DNA of 51,115 nt from the NCBI GenBank assembly GCA_947479475.1, contig CANJZW010000028.1:1-51115 (forward strand), read 5' to 3'. A program made the position numbers and the translations under genes. Below are positions 18,101-26,640 of the stretch, one piece after another. Positions within the stretch are counted from its first letter, which is position 1. Each line of letters starts with the position of its first letter. The notes below the pieces were generated by a model. That model was given only the letters and a program-made list of their open reading frames with translations, was not told where the DNA came from and searched no databases. This stretch comes from Chthoniobacteraceae bacterium. GTDB lineage: Bacteria > Verrucomicrobiota > Verrucomicrobiia > Chthoniobacterales > Chthoniobacteraceae.

Positions 18101-18574
18101 GCCGATGTGCCAGAGCTGCCCAAGACCGAAGAAGAAGCCAGTAAGACCATCCGTGAACTGCTTGCTGACCACACCGCGAACCGTCAGTGCGCCATGTGCC
18201 ATGTTCACTTCGACGGCCTGGGTTTGACCATGGAAGGCTTTGATGCCGTCGGACGCTTGCGCAATAAAGACCTCGCCGGTCGCGCCATCCAAGCCACTGG
18301 CCCCATGCCCGGAGGTGGCCAGGCGGAAGGCATCGCGGGCTTGATCGACTACATCGAGCACCGCCGCCCATCCGATTTCCAGCACAATCTCAGTCGCAAG
18401 CTGTTGGGCTACGCGCTGGGACGTTCGGTGACGCTATCGGATCAGCCCTTGCTTGCAGACATGGAGAAGAAACTCCAGAGTGGCCAAGGCTTCTCCGTAT
18501 TGTTTGAGGCCGTTGTTTTGAGCCCGCAATTCCGCCAGCAACGCGGCCGAGACTTTGTCGCCGCCGCCCCTTGA
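15137..18574 (+). CDS. DUF1587-DUF1595-DUF1592-DUF1588-DUF1585 cytochrome-like protein
   Basis: A 1145-residue exported protein with signal peptide MASCLSFRSAFAAALALIFA. The first haem motif is CQSCH at 60-64. DUF1587 begins near 142 (RRLSSTEYDLSIRALTGVDI). A long family-variable middle follows. DUF1595 is at about 722-780 (ERLAERAYCRPLRADE). DUF1592 is at about 792-920 (LARRLSYFLWSSPPDEEL). DUF1588 is at about 941-1045, with a second motif CAMCH near 1018. DUF1585 closes the chain (KLLGYALGRSVTLSDQPLL). This is the complete Planctomycete-type cytochrome order. It probably performs periplasmic electron transfer tied to an unknown oxidation. The DUF1552 gene follows 29 bp after its stop. Confidence 0.93.
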   Translation: MASCLSFRSAFAAALALIFATAGGMAADAPVPSVRQVELQSHAASDLMRDKVEPFVSKHCQSCHRKDKTKGELDLTRYATERDVTADFRRWKNIADFIRNGEMPPEDEPQPSIEERHAVLAAIEAIMLTEAKRNAGDPGAVLPRRLSSTEYDLSIRALTGVDIRATAEFPADPAGGEGFDNTGEALGMTPSLLNKYLGAAQFVSEHLVLGPEGVAFAPFPVTSYSERKKLTEEEIIDFYRQHDVSIHDYVVSAWRYKHRNEADRALSPEAWAQRQGLSGGYLALVVKTLAEATSGESFMRKLGAMWDALPTPTHATDVPQAVREVTAFIALMQTGVGSHDPVLIRSGRAPIDHLAMRVKVAASRDKGGVSNIGTRSKLRIGRLPIPSKVAKAPQDEVTTLYLRLDPAFDSKPGLVILHRPMFSKRDGPPSNDKEAKEHEVETLRAVLERESPELARQLAFGKHPSGEALDPDSLALQAPCVLTIPLGPQALAGLQGKQLLIDCELVARASAESAVFLQQAMGKKPDALAAIAESLVPSTGVEILLRPESQLAKDLATAAGPFCKAFPNRFFFTDANRGLAAGFHLVEGFFRDDQPLVEKVLTDAERAELDRLWKALDFVTQSVETMFRGFVWFERAERNVLQDPRFDFLRSEDPLLVKPELMAKFERHYLEKLGVTLVPDAMQPEKPNPQFDLIHGFFERVRAGLKDYEHTRQQAEAPALRDVERLAERAYCRPLRADESKSLRTLYQQLREQGENVEDSLRGMFSAVLMSPDFFYRSPEAPEGGGVQPLDQTALARRLSYFLWSSPPDEELLAAARAGKLQDEAALQAQTRRMLKDPRIECFAREFFGQWLRYRDYLSKDPIPPGAFAGYDAPLRQAMFEEPTRLITHLLRQDQAVGELLHGDSTFVNAALAKFYGGDIERQYHSTDGKGSPSDWRRVEGLRGMGRGGLLGMPVILAKNSAGSRTSPVKRGFWVVHHLLGQHFPPPPADVPELPKTEEEASKTIRELLADHTANRQCAMCHVHFDGLGLTMEGFDAVGRLRNKDLAGRAIQATGPMPGGGQAEGIAGLIDYIEHRRPSDFQHNLSRKLLGYALGRSVTLSDQPLLADMEKKLQSGQGFSVLFEAVVLSPQFRQQRGRDFVAAAP

Positions 18575-18603
18575 ACCCAGATTTTCCAAGCCCCTCGATT
18601 TTA

Positions 18604-19899
18604 ATGAACCCAACAGCCGCCCATCCCATGACTGCTCATCCTACCTCGCGCCGCGTTGTCCTAAAGAGCCTCGGAGCCGCCGTAGCGCTGCCATGGCTGG
18701 AATCCCTTTGCACCGCCTCCGAGAGCCCGCAGAAGGGACCGCCCAAACGCTTTGCCTTCCTGTTCTTCGGCGATGGCGTGCACGCGGATCAATGGTGGTC
18801 CAAGGGCAGCGGCTCCGCTCTCGAACTCGGCGGTGCCTTCGCCTCGCTCGAAGGCGTGAAGGACAAGGTCAACTTCATCCACGGCCTGCGGCACGCCGGC
18901 AGCGTCTGCGGTGGCCATGCGCGAGGTGCCGCCGGCATCCTCAGCGGCATCCAGCCCAATGGTGGCCGCGAGATCCGCGCTGCCGCCAGCCTAGATCAAG
19001 TGCTAGCCAAGCGCATGGGCGACGCCACCCCGCTGTCCAGCCTCGTGCTCGCCTGCGAACGCCCGATCAGCGGCTTCCATGAGTCCGGCTACTCCATGCT
19101 CTATTCCTCGCACGTGTCATGGAGTTCGCCCGTGTCTCCCGTGCCCACCGAGCTTTACCCCTCACTCGCCTTTGACAGCCTGTTTCAAAGTAAAGGCAGC
19201 CGCGCCCAAGCCAGCGTGCTCGATCACGTCGCCAGTCAATTGCGCGACGTCACCCGCAAAGTCTCCCACGCGGACAAAGCCAAGCTCGACGAATACGCCA
19301 CCAGCATCCGCGAAGTCGAAGGCCGCCTCGCCCGCCTGCAAGCCGGAGCCGACAGTAGCTTCAGCCAAGCGATCAAATCGCAGCGTCCACCCGACGGTCT
19401 GCCCACTCAGCTCGACGCCCACGCCCGTCTGATGTGCGACATCATCGCCCTAGCCTTTCAGACCGACCGCACGCGCATCGCCACCATGCTGCTGACCAAC
19501 AACCTCTCCGGCCAAGTCTATCCCTTCCTAGGCCTGCGCGACGACCACCACAGCTTCTCCCACAAGTGGCAAGGCAAGGAGTTCGCCTCCATCACCCGCT
19601 TCTGGGTGGAGCAATACGCCTACCTGCTCAACAAACTGGCCAATACGCAAGAGGGCGACGGCAGCGTGTTAGACAACAGCTGCATCGTCCTAGCCAACGA
19701 ACAATGGATCGCCCACAACGCCGACCGGGTCCCTCTCCTCATGGCCGGCGGCCTTGGCGGCACCTTCAAGACCGGCCGCACCCTGGACTTCGAACAAAGC
19801 AACAACCGCAAGTTCTCCAGCCTGTTACTCACCCTTGCCGACCGTATGGGGCTGCCGTTGGATAGCTTTGGGGATTCGACGGAGAAGCTGGTGGTTTAG
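18604..19899 (+). CDS. DUF1552 family Tat-exported protein
   Basis: The ATG at 18604 gives a Tat-type signal with the RR pair (TSRRVVLKSLGAAVALPWL). A TTG 33 bp upstream would lengthen it. Conserved DUF1552 parts follow: RFAFLFFGDGVHADQWW, INFIHGLRH-like VNFIHGLRHAG, GGHARGAAGILSG, LDEYATSIREVEGRL, LMCDIIALAFQTDRTRIATM and the end LADRMGLPLDSFGDST. It belongs to the alkaline-phosphatase-like fold and is the usual partner of DUF1592-type cytochromes. With its partner it lies within the inverted-repeat-bounded segment. Substrate unknown. Confidence 0.93.
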   Translation: MNPTAAHPMTAHPTSRRVVLKSLGAAVALPWLESLCTASESPQKGPPKRFAFLFFGDGVHADQWWSKGSGSALELGGAFASLEGVKDKVNFIHGLRHAGSVCGGHARGAAGILSGIQPNGGREIRAAASLDQVLAKRMGDATPLSSLVLACERPISGFHESGYSMLYSSHVSWSSPVSPVPTELYPSLAFDSLFQSKGSRAQASVLDHVASQLRDVTRKVSHADKAKLDEYATSIREVEGRLARLQAGADSSFSQAIKSQRPPDGLPTQLDAHARLMCDIIALAFQTDRTRIATMLLTNNLSGQVYPFLGLRDDHHSFSHKWQGKEFASITRFWVEQYAYLLNKLANTQEGDGSVLDNSCIVLANEQWIAHNADRVPLLMAGGLGGTFKTGRTLDFEQSNNRKFSSLLLTLADRMGLPLDSFGDSTEKLVV

Positions 19900-20021
19900 C
19901 GGAGATTTAAAGGATAGAATTTTCCTTTTGATTCTCTTTCCGCAGCCCGCGGAGAGCGGTTACCGCGTGGTGCAAGGATACTGCGCGCGCGCCCCTTGTG
20001 GAAATCAGATCAAAAAGCGAA

Positions 20022-20062
20022 TTCACAGCCATCCCACAGGGATGACGAAACAAGCTAAAAAA
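20022..20062. repeat. 41-bp inverted repeat, right copy
   Basis: Reverse complement of 14796-14836 with one mismatch. It lies 122 bp after the DUF1552 stop and 64 bp before the end of the convergent Fic gene. Together the two copies bound about 5.2 kb. Confidence 0.9.
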
Positions 20063-20126
20063 GGGGGGCTGGGGAGTACCCGAGTGTCTGTCCCCTGTCT
20101 CTGTCTATCCCCAGTGTGTCTCGCCT

Positions 20127-21347
20127 TCATGCAGCCCTCCCAGCGGGTTCGACCGGCAAATCAAGGAAGAGTTGCGGGAAATAGAACTCGTGAATTTTCG
20201 CCGGGAAGGCGACGCGCAGCGGGCCTTTGGGGCTGGGCGTTTCAAAGTAGCCGTGTTTCAGTCCCAGCTTGATGATTTCGACGGAGACGGTGGCGGCTTT
20301 GCCGGTGATTTCTTGCACGCGGGCGCGCGGGATTTCGCCTTCATCCACCAGCGTGCGGGCCACGCGCATGATTTCTTCCCGGTAGCGCTCCAGATGCAGG
20401 GCCTGAAACTGGAAGTAGCGTTCCACCCGCGTGCGCAGCGCGGGCAGGCCGAGCAGACCGCTCATGAACTGAATCTGGTCCAACAAGGTCTCAAGGAAGA
20501 ACACGCAGAAGTCGGCCAGCGTCGCGTCGGAGAGATTGCCCCGACCATCGAGATCGCCGCGACGACCTTGGTCGGCCGCGTCGAGGCTGGCGTAATAACG
20601 TTGACGATGGCGAGCCAGTCCGCGTGAAAGCGTCCACAGGCCGTGACCGGCAATGCCGTGGCAGATCATCTGCGCATGGGATTGGAGCCGGATAACGCGG
20701 CCGTTGCCGTCGCCAAACGGATGAATCCAAGCGAGCCGATGGTGAGCCGCCGCGATGGCCACCAGGCGGTCGGTTTCCAAAATATGTTTATCGCTGTAGA
20801 AGGAGTGGAACCGGCTAAGGAACTTGGGCAAGGCGGCAAAATCGGGCGGCGTGTGTTTGCCGACATCCACCATGAAATCGCGCAGTCCGCCGGGTTGGAT
20901 TTGGTAACGCTTGCCGCGCTTGGTGGCAGCCCAGTGCAGCGGTTCAGGGAGGCGGGTATAAAATTCACGATGAAGCCAGCACAGAAAGTCGGGGGAATAA
21001 ACATCCACCGGCTCGCCGGCGAGCCGTTCTTCCATGAGCTTTTCCACCGCGATATGGGCCAGGCTGAGCTGCTGGTTGTCGCGCTGGGTTTGATCGTGTG
21101 AAAAATCGCGCTTCATCGCCCGCTCGATGTCGCGCGGGATGGTTTTGTGACCTTCGATCAGGTTGGAATAATAGCAGTTCATCTCGCGGACGAGATCCGC
21201 CACGCGCTGGAGCACCAACGGCGAATGCACCTGGCCCGTCAGCCGGCCCGACGCCTTCAGGATTTCACAGGTCAATGCAGAGAGACGGATGCTCTGCCCC
21301 GTGGGGAGCAAAGGTTCCATCGCACTGATTTGCCGGTAAACTTCCAT
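20127..21347 (-). CDS. Fic domain protein (AMP-transferase type)
   Basis: A 406-residue Fic protein. The catalytic motif HPFGDGNGR is complete at 209-217 (His acts as base; Asp/Glu-type position here is Asp, and Asn-Gly-Arg binds phosphates). An N-terminal inhibitory helix motif SNLIEG at 61-66 matches the (S/T)xxxE(G/N) rule for class II, self-inhibited Fic proteins. A flap with RGKRYQIQPG precedes the active site. A C-terminal winged-helix-like part (ARVQEITGKAATVSVEIIKL) is typical of the larger Fic/DUF4172-like group. Such enzymes attach AMP to target proteins. No antitoxin gene is adjacent, which agrees with built-in inhibition. Confidence 0.93.
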   Translation of the reverse strand: MEVYRQISAMEPLLPTGQSIRLSALTCEILKASGRLTGQVHSPLVLQRVADLVREMNCYYSNLIEGHKTIPRDIERAMKRDFSHDQTQRDNQQLSLAHIAVEKLMEERLAGEPVDVYSPDFLCWLHREFYTRLPEPLHWAATKRGKRYQIQPGGLRDFMVDVGKHTPPDFAALPKFLSRFHSFYSDKHILETDRLVAIAAAHHRLAWIHPFGDGNGRVIRLQSHAQMICHGIAGHGLWTLSRGLARHRQRYYASLDAADQGRRGDLDGRGNLSDATLADFCVFFLETLLDQIQFMSGLLGLPALRTRVERYFQFQALHLERYREEIMRVARTLVDEGEIPRARVQEITGKAATVSVEIIKLGLKHGYFETPSPKGPLRVAFPAKIHEFYFPQLFLDLPVEPAGRAA

Positions 21348-21533
21348 ATATTCCGAAAATCTTTATGGTTTAACTTAAATCACCACAGAACCTCTGTAAA
21401 ACAATGCTTTTAGCGCAGGAACACGCTCAATCTATCCAACAAAGTGAAAATGTTTATGAAAATCATATGCACACAAGCTTGGCGGCGAGAAAATTGCTTT
21501 TGTCCCCCCCAGTTCGTTTTTTCAGCCCAGACG

Positions 21534-21698
21534 CGGGGATTGGATATTCCCGGAGATATCGGGTACGCCTCGCTGGATGTGGATGGAGATGTTTCGTGTG
21601 ATGCTGGTGTGCGCGAGATGGGTCAGAACTCACATTGGGTGGGAGCCGCCGCCATGGATGTTCTGATGGGCATTGCAAGGGGCCTGTCCCCTGGCTAA
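21534..21698 (+). pseudogene. LacI-family regulator C-terminal remnant
   Basis: The frame reads RGLDIPGDIGYASLDVDGDV, then GQNSHWVGAAAMDVLMG, and stops. This is the end of the LacI/GalR ligand-binding domain as found in verrucomicrobial regulators (G-L-x-I/V-P-x-D-I-G-x-A-x-L-D, then Q-N-x-x-x-V-G-A-A-A). The DNA-binding half and most of the sensor are missing and the upstream codons do not match the family. It is a relic lying between Fic and the orphan DUF1501 gene. The rest of 21348-21713 holds nothing recognisable. Confidence 0.7.
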
Positions 21699-21713
21699 GG
21701 GTTTCCCCTGCCT

Positions 21714-23156
21714 TTACCCAAACAGGTTCAACATGGCCTTTCCGCTCTCCACAAGCGGTACCGGCCGCTGCTGGCGATCGCTCATAAGCATCTCAGGGTC
21801 GACTCCCAGCGCCCAATAGATCGTCTTCGCGAGGTCCTCAGGGGAAACAGGGTGTTCCAGCGGAAACTCCGCCTTCTTGTCGGTCTTGCCGTAAACCAAA
21901 CCGCCTCGGATGCCCGCCCCCGCCAACAGGCACGGGAACGCCGTGCTCCAATGGCCGCGTCCCCAGTTGGCGGTGGCCACGGGCGTTCGTCCCATCTCGC
22001 CAAGGCCGACCACCAGAGTTTCATCCAGCAAACCCCGCTCCTCCAGGTCGCAGATCAGGGCGGAGCAAGCCTGGTCGAAGGTCGGCAGGAGGTGATTGCG
22101 CACGTCATCGCTGTTGCGGTGTGAATCCCAGCTATAGCCGTCTGTGCAATCGTAGTGGACCGTGACAAACCGGGTGCCGGCCTCCACCAGACGCCGCGCC
22201 ATCAAACAGGATTGTCCAAAAAGGTGGCGCCCGTAACGGTCCCGCATTTTTTCGGGTTCGCGGCGGATATCCAACGCGGCGGCTGTTTTTTCAGAGGAAA
22301 TGAGCGTCAGGGCTCTTTTGCGGTGCTGGTCCAGTGCATCGGCTTCTCCCGAATCAAGCCGCGTGCGCATGTTTTCAAACTGTTGGAGCAGACTGTAGCG
22401 CTCTTGGATGCGCCCAAGAGGAAGAATGGGCTCAAGCCCTTCAATTTGAAAGTTGAGTTCCGCCTCGGAGCAGTCTCGCCAGTAGGGGTTGTCCGTTTTG
22501 TCGCGTTTATCGATGCGCGTGCTCATCGGGTTGTACGCGCTTCCCAGCCATCCCGCGTACTGGCCCGGGCGACGGTATTGTCCGGCGTCCTGAAGGCGGC
22601 CCAGCCAGTTTGGAAGAACCGCATAGCCGGGAATTTCCCGCGACATGCCGTCAGGTTCTTTCTGTGCAAAATACTCAGCGACCGAACCCATGGACGGCCA
22701 GTCCTCGGGGGTGGCTGAAAAACCGGCTCCTACCGGAAGGTGCCAGCGTTTTCCGGTCTGGATATAGTGCCCGGCTCCGCTGTGGTCGTTGTAGGAATGG
22801 GTCATTGTGCGGATGACTCCAAACTTGTCGGATATTTTTGCCAGCCCACTCAGGTGCTCGCACATGAGAAGGTCCGGGCTCCGGGAGCGGATCGGGGCAA
22901 AGGGGCCTCGGATCTCCCTGGGCGCCTCCGGCTTCATATCAAAGGTTTCTAACTGGCTGGGGCCGCCGAATAAAAAAAGAAAGATGACGGATTTGGCGCG
23001 CCCTCCTTTGAACGCCATGCTTGAGGAGGCCAGGGACTGGGCGGAAAAAAGGTGAGGCAAGTTCAACCCAAGGAGACCGGCCCCTCCGATCTGGAGTAGT
23101 TCGCGGCGCGTGAGTCCTGAACGTGCGCTTCTAGGAAGACTATTGAGGGTAAGCAT
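21714..23156 (-). CDS. DUF1501 family Tat-exported protein (no adjacent partner)
   Basis: The ATG at 23156 gives MLTLNSLPRSARSG followed by the twin-arginine motif LTRRELLQIGGAGLLGLNLP. An ATG at 23198 would add 14 residues. The DUF1501 core is clear: SVIFLFLFGGPSQLETFDMKP, HSYNDHSGAGHYIQTG, ETLVVGLGEMGRTPV, the WGRGHWSTAFPCLLAGAGI block and the end ALGVDPEMLMSD. Family members normally sit next to a DUF1549/DUF1553 gene. Here none is within the window on either side; the neighbours are a LacI remnant and a carboxypeptidase. The partner may have been lost or lie elsewhere. Confidence 0.92.
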   Translation of the reverse strand: MLTLNSLPRSARSGLTRRELLQIGGAGLLGLNLPHLFSAQSLASSSMAFKGGRAKSVIFLFLFGGPSQLETFDMKPEAPREIRGPFAPIRSRSPDLLMCEHLSGLAKISDKFGVIRTMTHSYNDHSGAGHYIQTGKRWHLPVGAGFSATPEDWPSMGSVAEYFAQKEPDGMSREIPGYAVLPNWLGRLQDAGQYRRPGQYAGWLGSAYNPMSTRIDKRDKTDNPYWRDCSEAELNFQIEGLEPILPLGRIQERYSLLQQFENMRTRLDSGEADALDQHRKRALTLISSEKTAAALDIRREPEKMRDRYGRHLFGQSCLMARRLVEAGTRFVTVHYDCTDGYSWDSHRNSDDVRNHLLPTFDQACSALICDLEERGLLDETLVVGLGEMGRTPVATANWGRGHWSTAFPCLLAGAGIRGGLVYGKTDKKAEFPLEHPVSPEDLAKTIYWALGVDPEMLMSDRQQRPVPLVESGKAMLNLFG

Positions 23157-23346
23157 GGGGGGGGTATGCCTGCCTGCGTCTATATCAGACGATGGCACAA
23201 CTAGGTACAGTCTCTGGAGCGGCGAAACTTAGGAAAGCAAAAAATATTTTCAGCGCTCCCCTCCTTGCCCAGCTAAAGGCGTCTCCTCTGGGAAGGTTCG
23301 ACAGGGTCAAATCCGCGAACCCGCCAAAAGGCGCCAGGTAAGAAAA

Positions 23347-24633
23347 CTACGGGATTCGACGTGGGGGTTGCTCCGCTAAAAAATCCGCGAGCGCCTCGGC
23401 AAGACACTGGCCCACTTTTCGATATCCATCGGTTGTGCTCGCCGGCGAATTCCAAATTGTTTCCAAACAAACCGCCACCGTCTGAGGATTTCCATGAAGA
23501 CTCACCCAGTGGGAGCTCATCTCCCGCCACCGCTTGGAGTAATTAGCGCCTATCATTTTGGGATTAACGCTCATCGGTATCATGGGCTTGGCTTGACTGA
23601 TGGACCGGTAGCCCAAATCTGCAAAACGCCGCTGACGATCCCCCTTTTCAGGACTTAACACGGCAGGATCCAGCAGGAAAAAAAACGTCGGGTCGTCCGG
23701 TCCAGGATTGTGCAGGTCCAGAAACACATCCATGCGACCCGCCTGAATGAGATCTTTCACCCGAGCTTGGGCTGCTTGGGTCTCATTCCAATGCGGCAAA
23801 TCGGACCAGTCCCGATTGTGATCATAGGGCACCGCATCTTTCCCCCCATTTCCGGTCGCCGCGTTATCCACATCCATGATCGGCACCCACGTTATCTCGG
23901 AGGCTCGGCGCAACGCGCTTGCCTTTTCCGAATCCCCTAAGACCCATTCCATGAATCCCCGCGCCACCCAGCTTGAACCGCTTTCCCACGCATGCTGACG
24001 GGCCTGAACCCATACTCCAAAACGTTCCGCCTGGGGCTTGTCTCCTTCCTGGACGCGGAGCATCGGGACTGGGCGCCCCTCTCGAGAGCGACACAATTCG
24101 AGCGACTGAACAGCCTGTTTATTTCGCGCAAACTCAGCAGCCCATCGACGGGCGTCCTGCGGCGTACACGCCGGACCCCACGCTGCATAAAAAGAAGTCC
24201 CCTCACTGCGCACGGAGTAGATCATCCAATCGCCTTCTCGTGTTCCCTTCTCCGAGTGGGACCAAGCCGCTCCATCAGCAGAAATGCTCGCCCTTCCCGG
24301 CATTGCCCAAGATGGAGAAAGCGGCTTCATTAAGGCGGCCCCTGGTTGCTGCACGGTTGCATTTGAACCGCGCAGCTTTAATTGAAGCGTTTCCCCGGGC
24401 TGGATTCCATCGACGCGAAAGTACCACCAGCATGGCCACCCACGCACCGGGTCTCCTCCGGGCGTGAACTCAATGGTGCGAATGTCTTGGTCGATCTTGA
24501 TATCCGCCGCGGAAGCCCCCTCAAAACTGGTGTCCACACGCAGCAACTCCTTCGCTTCACAATGGGGAGAGAGTGTTCCCAATAGAGACAGAAGCACCAC
24601 AATTTGAGTAAGACTAGGGGGGGAGACTCTCAT
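23347..24633 (-). CDS. Exported M14 zinc carboxypeptidase-like protein
   Basis: A 428-residue secreted protein with signal peptide MRVSPPSLTQIVVLLSLLGTL. An N-terminal beta sandwich (about 30-155) precedes the catalytic domain. This is the order seen in M14 cytosolic carboxypeptidase (AGBL-like) and related bacterial enzymes. Zinc ligands fit HxxE at 214-217 (QARQHAWESG) and His308 (VFLDLHNP). The catalytic Glu fits E391 (VAVCLETIWN). An asparagine-arginine substrate pocket could be DHNRDW at 271-276. It would trim C-terminal residues of peptides or peptidoglycan stems in the periplasm. It lies 190 bp behind DUF1501 on the same strand. Confidence 0.82.
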   Translation of the reverse strand: MRVSPPSLTQIVVLLSLLGTLSPHCEAKELLRVDTSFEGASAADIKIDQDIRTIEFTPGGDPVRGWPCWWYFRVDGIQPGETLQLKLRGSNATVQQPGAALMKPLSPSWAMPGRASISADGAAWSHSEKGTREGDWMIYSVRSEGTSFYAAWGPACTPQDARRWAAEFARNKQAVQSLELCRSREGRPVPMLRVQEGDKPQAERFGVWVQARQHAWESGSSWVARGFMEWVLGDSEKASALRRASEITWVPIMDVDNAATGNGGKDAVPYDHNRDWSDLPHWNETQAAQARVKDLIQAGRMDVFLDLHNPGPDDPTFFFLLDPAVLSPEKGDRQRRFADLGYRSISQAKPMIPMSVNPKMIGANYSKRWREMSSHWVSLHGNPQTVAVCLETIWNSPASTTDGYRKVGQCLAEALADFLAEQPPRRIP

Positions 24634-24848
24634 GCGAACTCAGTATGCTCCCAATGAGTGGCAGTACGGCAAAAAATTACCTCTGCTGCCCCAAAAAGCC
24701 CGAATCACTCCGTTGCGCGGACGGCGATTTCGCCGCCTCAGCCACGAGACTCCGAAACGCAGATGCCCCGGTGCCAGGGATCGCAAGCCACTGTGAATTC
24801 GGCGCTTTCATCTCTGATTGCACTATGGTTAGGATTTTGCCCCCTCCC

Positions 24849-26576
24849 ATGAAAACATTCTCTTTTTGCGCCTTTCTAGGCTTCGTCAGCCATGCACTCG
24901 GAGGGGAGCTTCTCTATAATGGCATCCAGCTTCCGGACGTCTGGCCTCCACAAATCAAGACACTGACACGGGAGGCTCTTGCCGCGCCCCCTTATCTCAA
25001 TAATCCTCCTTCTGTAATTCCCATCGACGTAGGACGTCAGATGTTCGTGGACGATTTTCTGGTGGCGGCCACGACACTCACACGCAAGCATCATCTCCCC
25101 GTTTACCACCCAGCCAACCCGCTAATCAGCCCAGACAAAACGTGGGAAGGAGAGGGCGGCGCGGCGCGCGCAGCGGTGTTTAGCGATGGGGTCTGGTTCG
25201 ATCCCAAGGATCAGCTATTCAAGGCTTGGTACTATAGTGGAAAAATCTCGGAAAAGCCACTGGAGTACGCGACATGCCTCGCCACCAGCCGCGACGGCAT
25301 CCACTGGGAAAAGCCGATTTTGGATGTCGTGCCTGGCACTAATATTGTCATGCGTGACACAGAGGGTCTCCGTCGCGATTCCAACACAGTCTGGCTCGAC
25401 CAATCTGATCCAGACCAATCGAAACGCTTCAAAATGTTTCGAGTTGTCAGTCAGGATTTTGCGGATGCCAACGGAAAAACGGCCCACAGAAACTTCATTC
25501 TCCATCATGTTTCCCCCGATGGCATCCACTGGAATTTGGTTGGAAAATCAGGCTCCTGCGGGGACAGAAGCACTGTTTTTTTCAATGCCCTCCGTCAACG
25601 TTGGGTAGCCGGGCTCAGGGGCAACTCGCCATTGGTAAGCCGTTGCAGGGAGTATTTTGAATCTGCCGATGCTGCGGGTCTACTGAAATTCCCGGTTACT
25701 ATGAAAGACTCCACGGCCGGCGTGATGGAAGGGACAAAAACTCCCGTAAGCTCGCGCCTCTGGGTTGGGGCAGACGATTTGGACCCGGCTCGTGAGGACC
25801 TCAAACTTCGAAGGATACCCGAGCGTCCTTGGGATCTCGTGCCTTCGCAACTCTACAACCTCGACTGCATCGCCTACGAAAGCCTTCTGCTTGGCACATT
25901 CAGCATCTGGCGGGGACAGACCGTCGACGAGATCAAGCGCCCAAAAATTAACGAGGTATGTATCGGGTTTAGCCGTGACGGATTCCACTGGAGCCGGCCT
26001 GAGCGGAGAGCGTTTTGTCCAGTGAGCGAGGATACTAAAGCCTGGAACTACGGCAATGTTCAGGGCGCCGCAGGCGTCTGCCTTGTGGTGGGTGACAAGC
26101 TTTACTTTTACGTCGGTGGCGCCGCCTCCGGACGCGGCATGAACCCAAGCAGTACTGGCCTCGCTTTGCTGCGCCGAGACGGCTTCACTTCAATGGAGGC
26201 CTCAGCCCAAGAGGGCTCACTCACAACGAGGCCGGTGCGTTTTAATGGAAGTCGGTTGTTTGTAAATGTCGACGCTCCGAAGGGCACTTTTTCCGCCGAG
26301 ATTCTCGACGAGGCAGGAGTGCCTGTGCCTCCTTTTTCCCACGCCAACTGCCATTTCCTCCCCGCTGACACGACCAAACAAGAAGTCACATGGGAGGGCG
26401 CAAAAGATTTCTCTGCCCTTTCCGGTAAACCATTGCGTTTCCGCTTTCACCTCACCAACGGCGCCTTTTATTCCTTCTGGGTGAGCCAAGACGAAGGAGG
26501 TGCGAGCAACGGGTTTGTAGCCGCCGGAGGGCCGGGCTATGCTGGGCCGGTGGACAGTCCTAAGCTCTCAAAGTGA
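24849..26576 (+). CDS. Secreted five-bladed propeller glycosidase-like protein
   Basis: The ATG at 24849 opens a signal peptide (MKTFSFCAFLGFVSHALGG). The body (575 residues) has repeated strands of the GH32/43/62 propeller type. These include MFVDDFLVAATTLTRKHHLP, SDGVWFDPKDQLFKAWYY and three SRDGIHW/SPDGIHW/SRDGFHW repeats at about 148, 227 and 375. The end is a small beta sandwich (FRFHLTNGAFYSFWVS). Such proteins are common in PVC bacteria and are annotated as glycosyl hydrolase-like. I cannot point to the acid/base pair with confidence, so enzyme activity is inferred. It diverges from the M14 gene and runs toward the YhcH gene. Confidence 0.78.
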   Translation: MKTFSFCAFLGFVSHALGGELLYNGIQLPDVWPPQIKTLTREALAAPPYLNNPPSVIPIDVGRQMFVDDFLVAATTLTRKHHLPVYHPANPLISPDKTWEGEGGAARAAVFSDGVWFDPKDQLFKAWYYSGKISEKPLEYATCLATSRDGIHWEKPILDVVPGTNIVMRDTEGLRRDSNTVWLDQSDPDQSKRFKMFRVVSQDFADANGKTAHRNFILHHVSPDGIHWNLVGKSGSCGDRSTVFFNALRQRWVAGLRGNSPLVSRCREYFESADAAGLLKFPVTMKDSTAGVMEGTKTPVSSRLWVGADDLDPAREDLKLRRIPERPWDLVPSQLYNLDCIAYESLLLGTFSIWRGQTVDEIKRPKINEVCIGFSRDGFHWSRPERRAFCPVSEDTKAWNYGNVQGAAGVCLVVGDKLYFYVGGAASGRGMNPSSTGLALLRRDGFTSMEASAQEGSLTTRPVRFNGSRLFVNVDAPKGTFSAEILDEAGVPVPPFSHANCHFLPADTTKQEVTWEGAKDFSALSGKPLRFRFHLTNGAFYSFWVSQDEGGASNGFVAAGGPGYAGPVDSPKLSK

Positions 26577-26640
26577 AAAAATAGGGCTTTGCTCTTCGCC
26601 CCATTTCCGAGGCGCGCTCGCGGTATTGGCGGAGGGCGCA

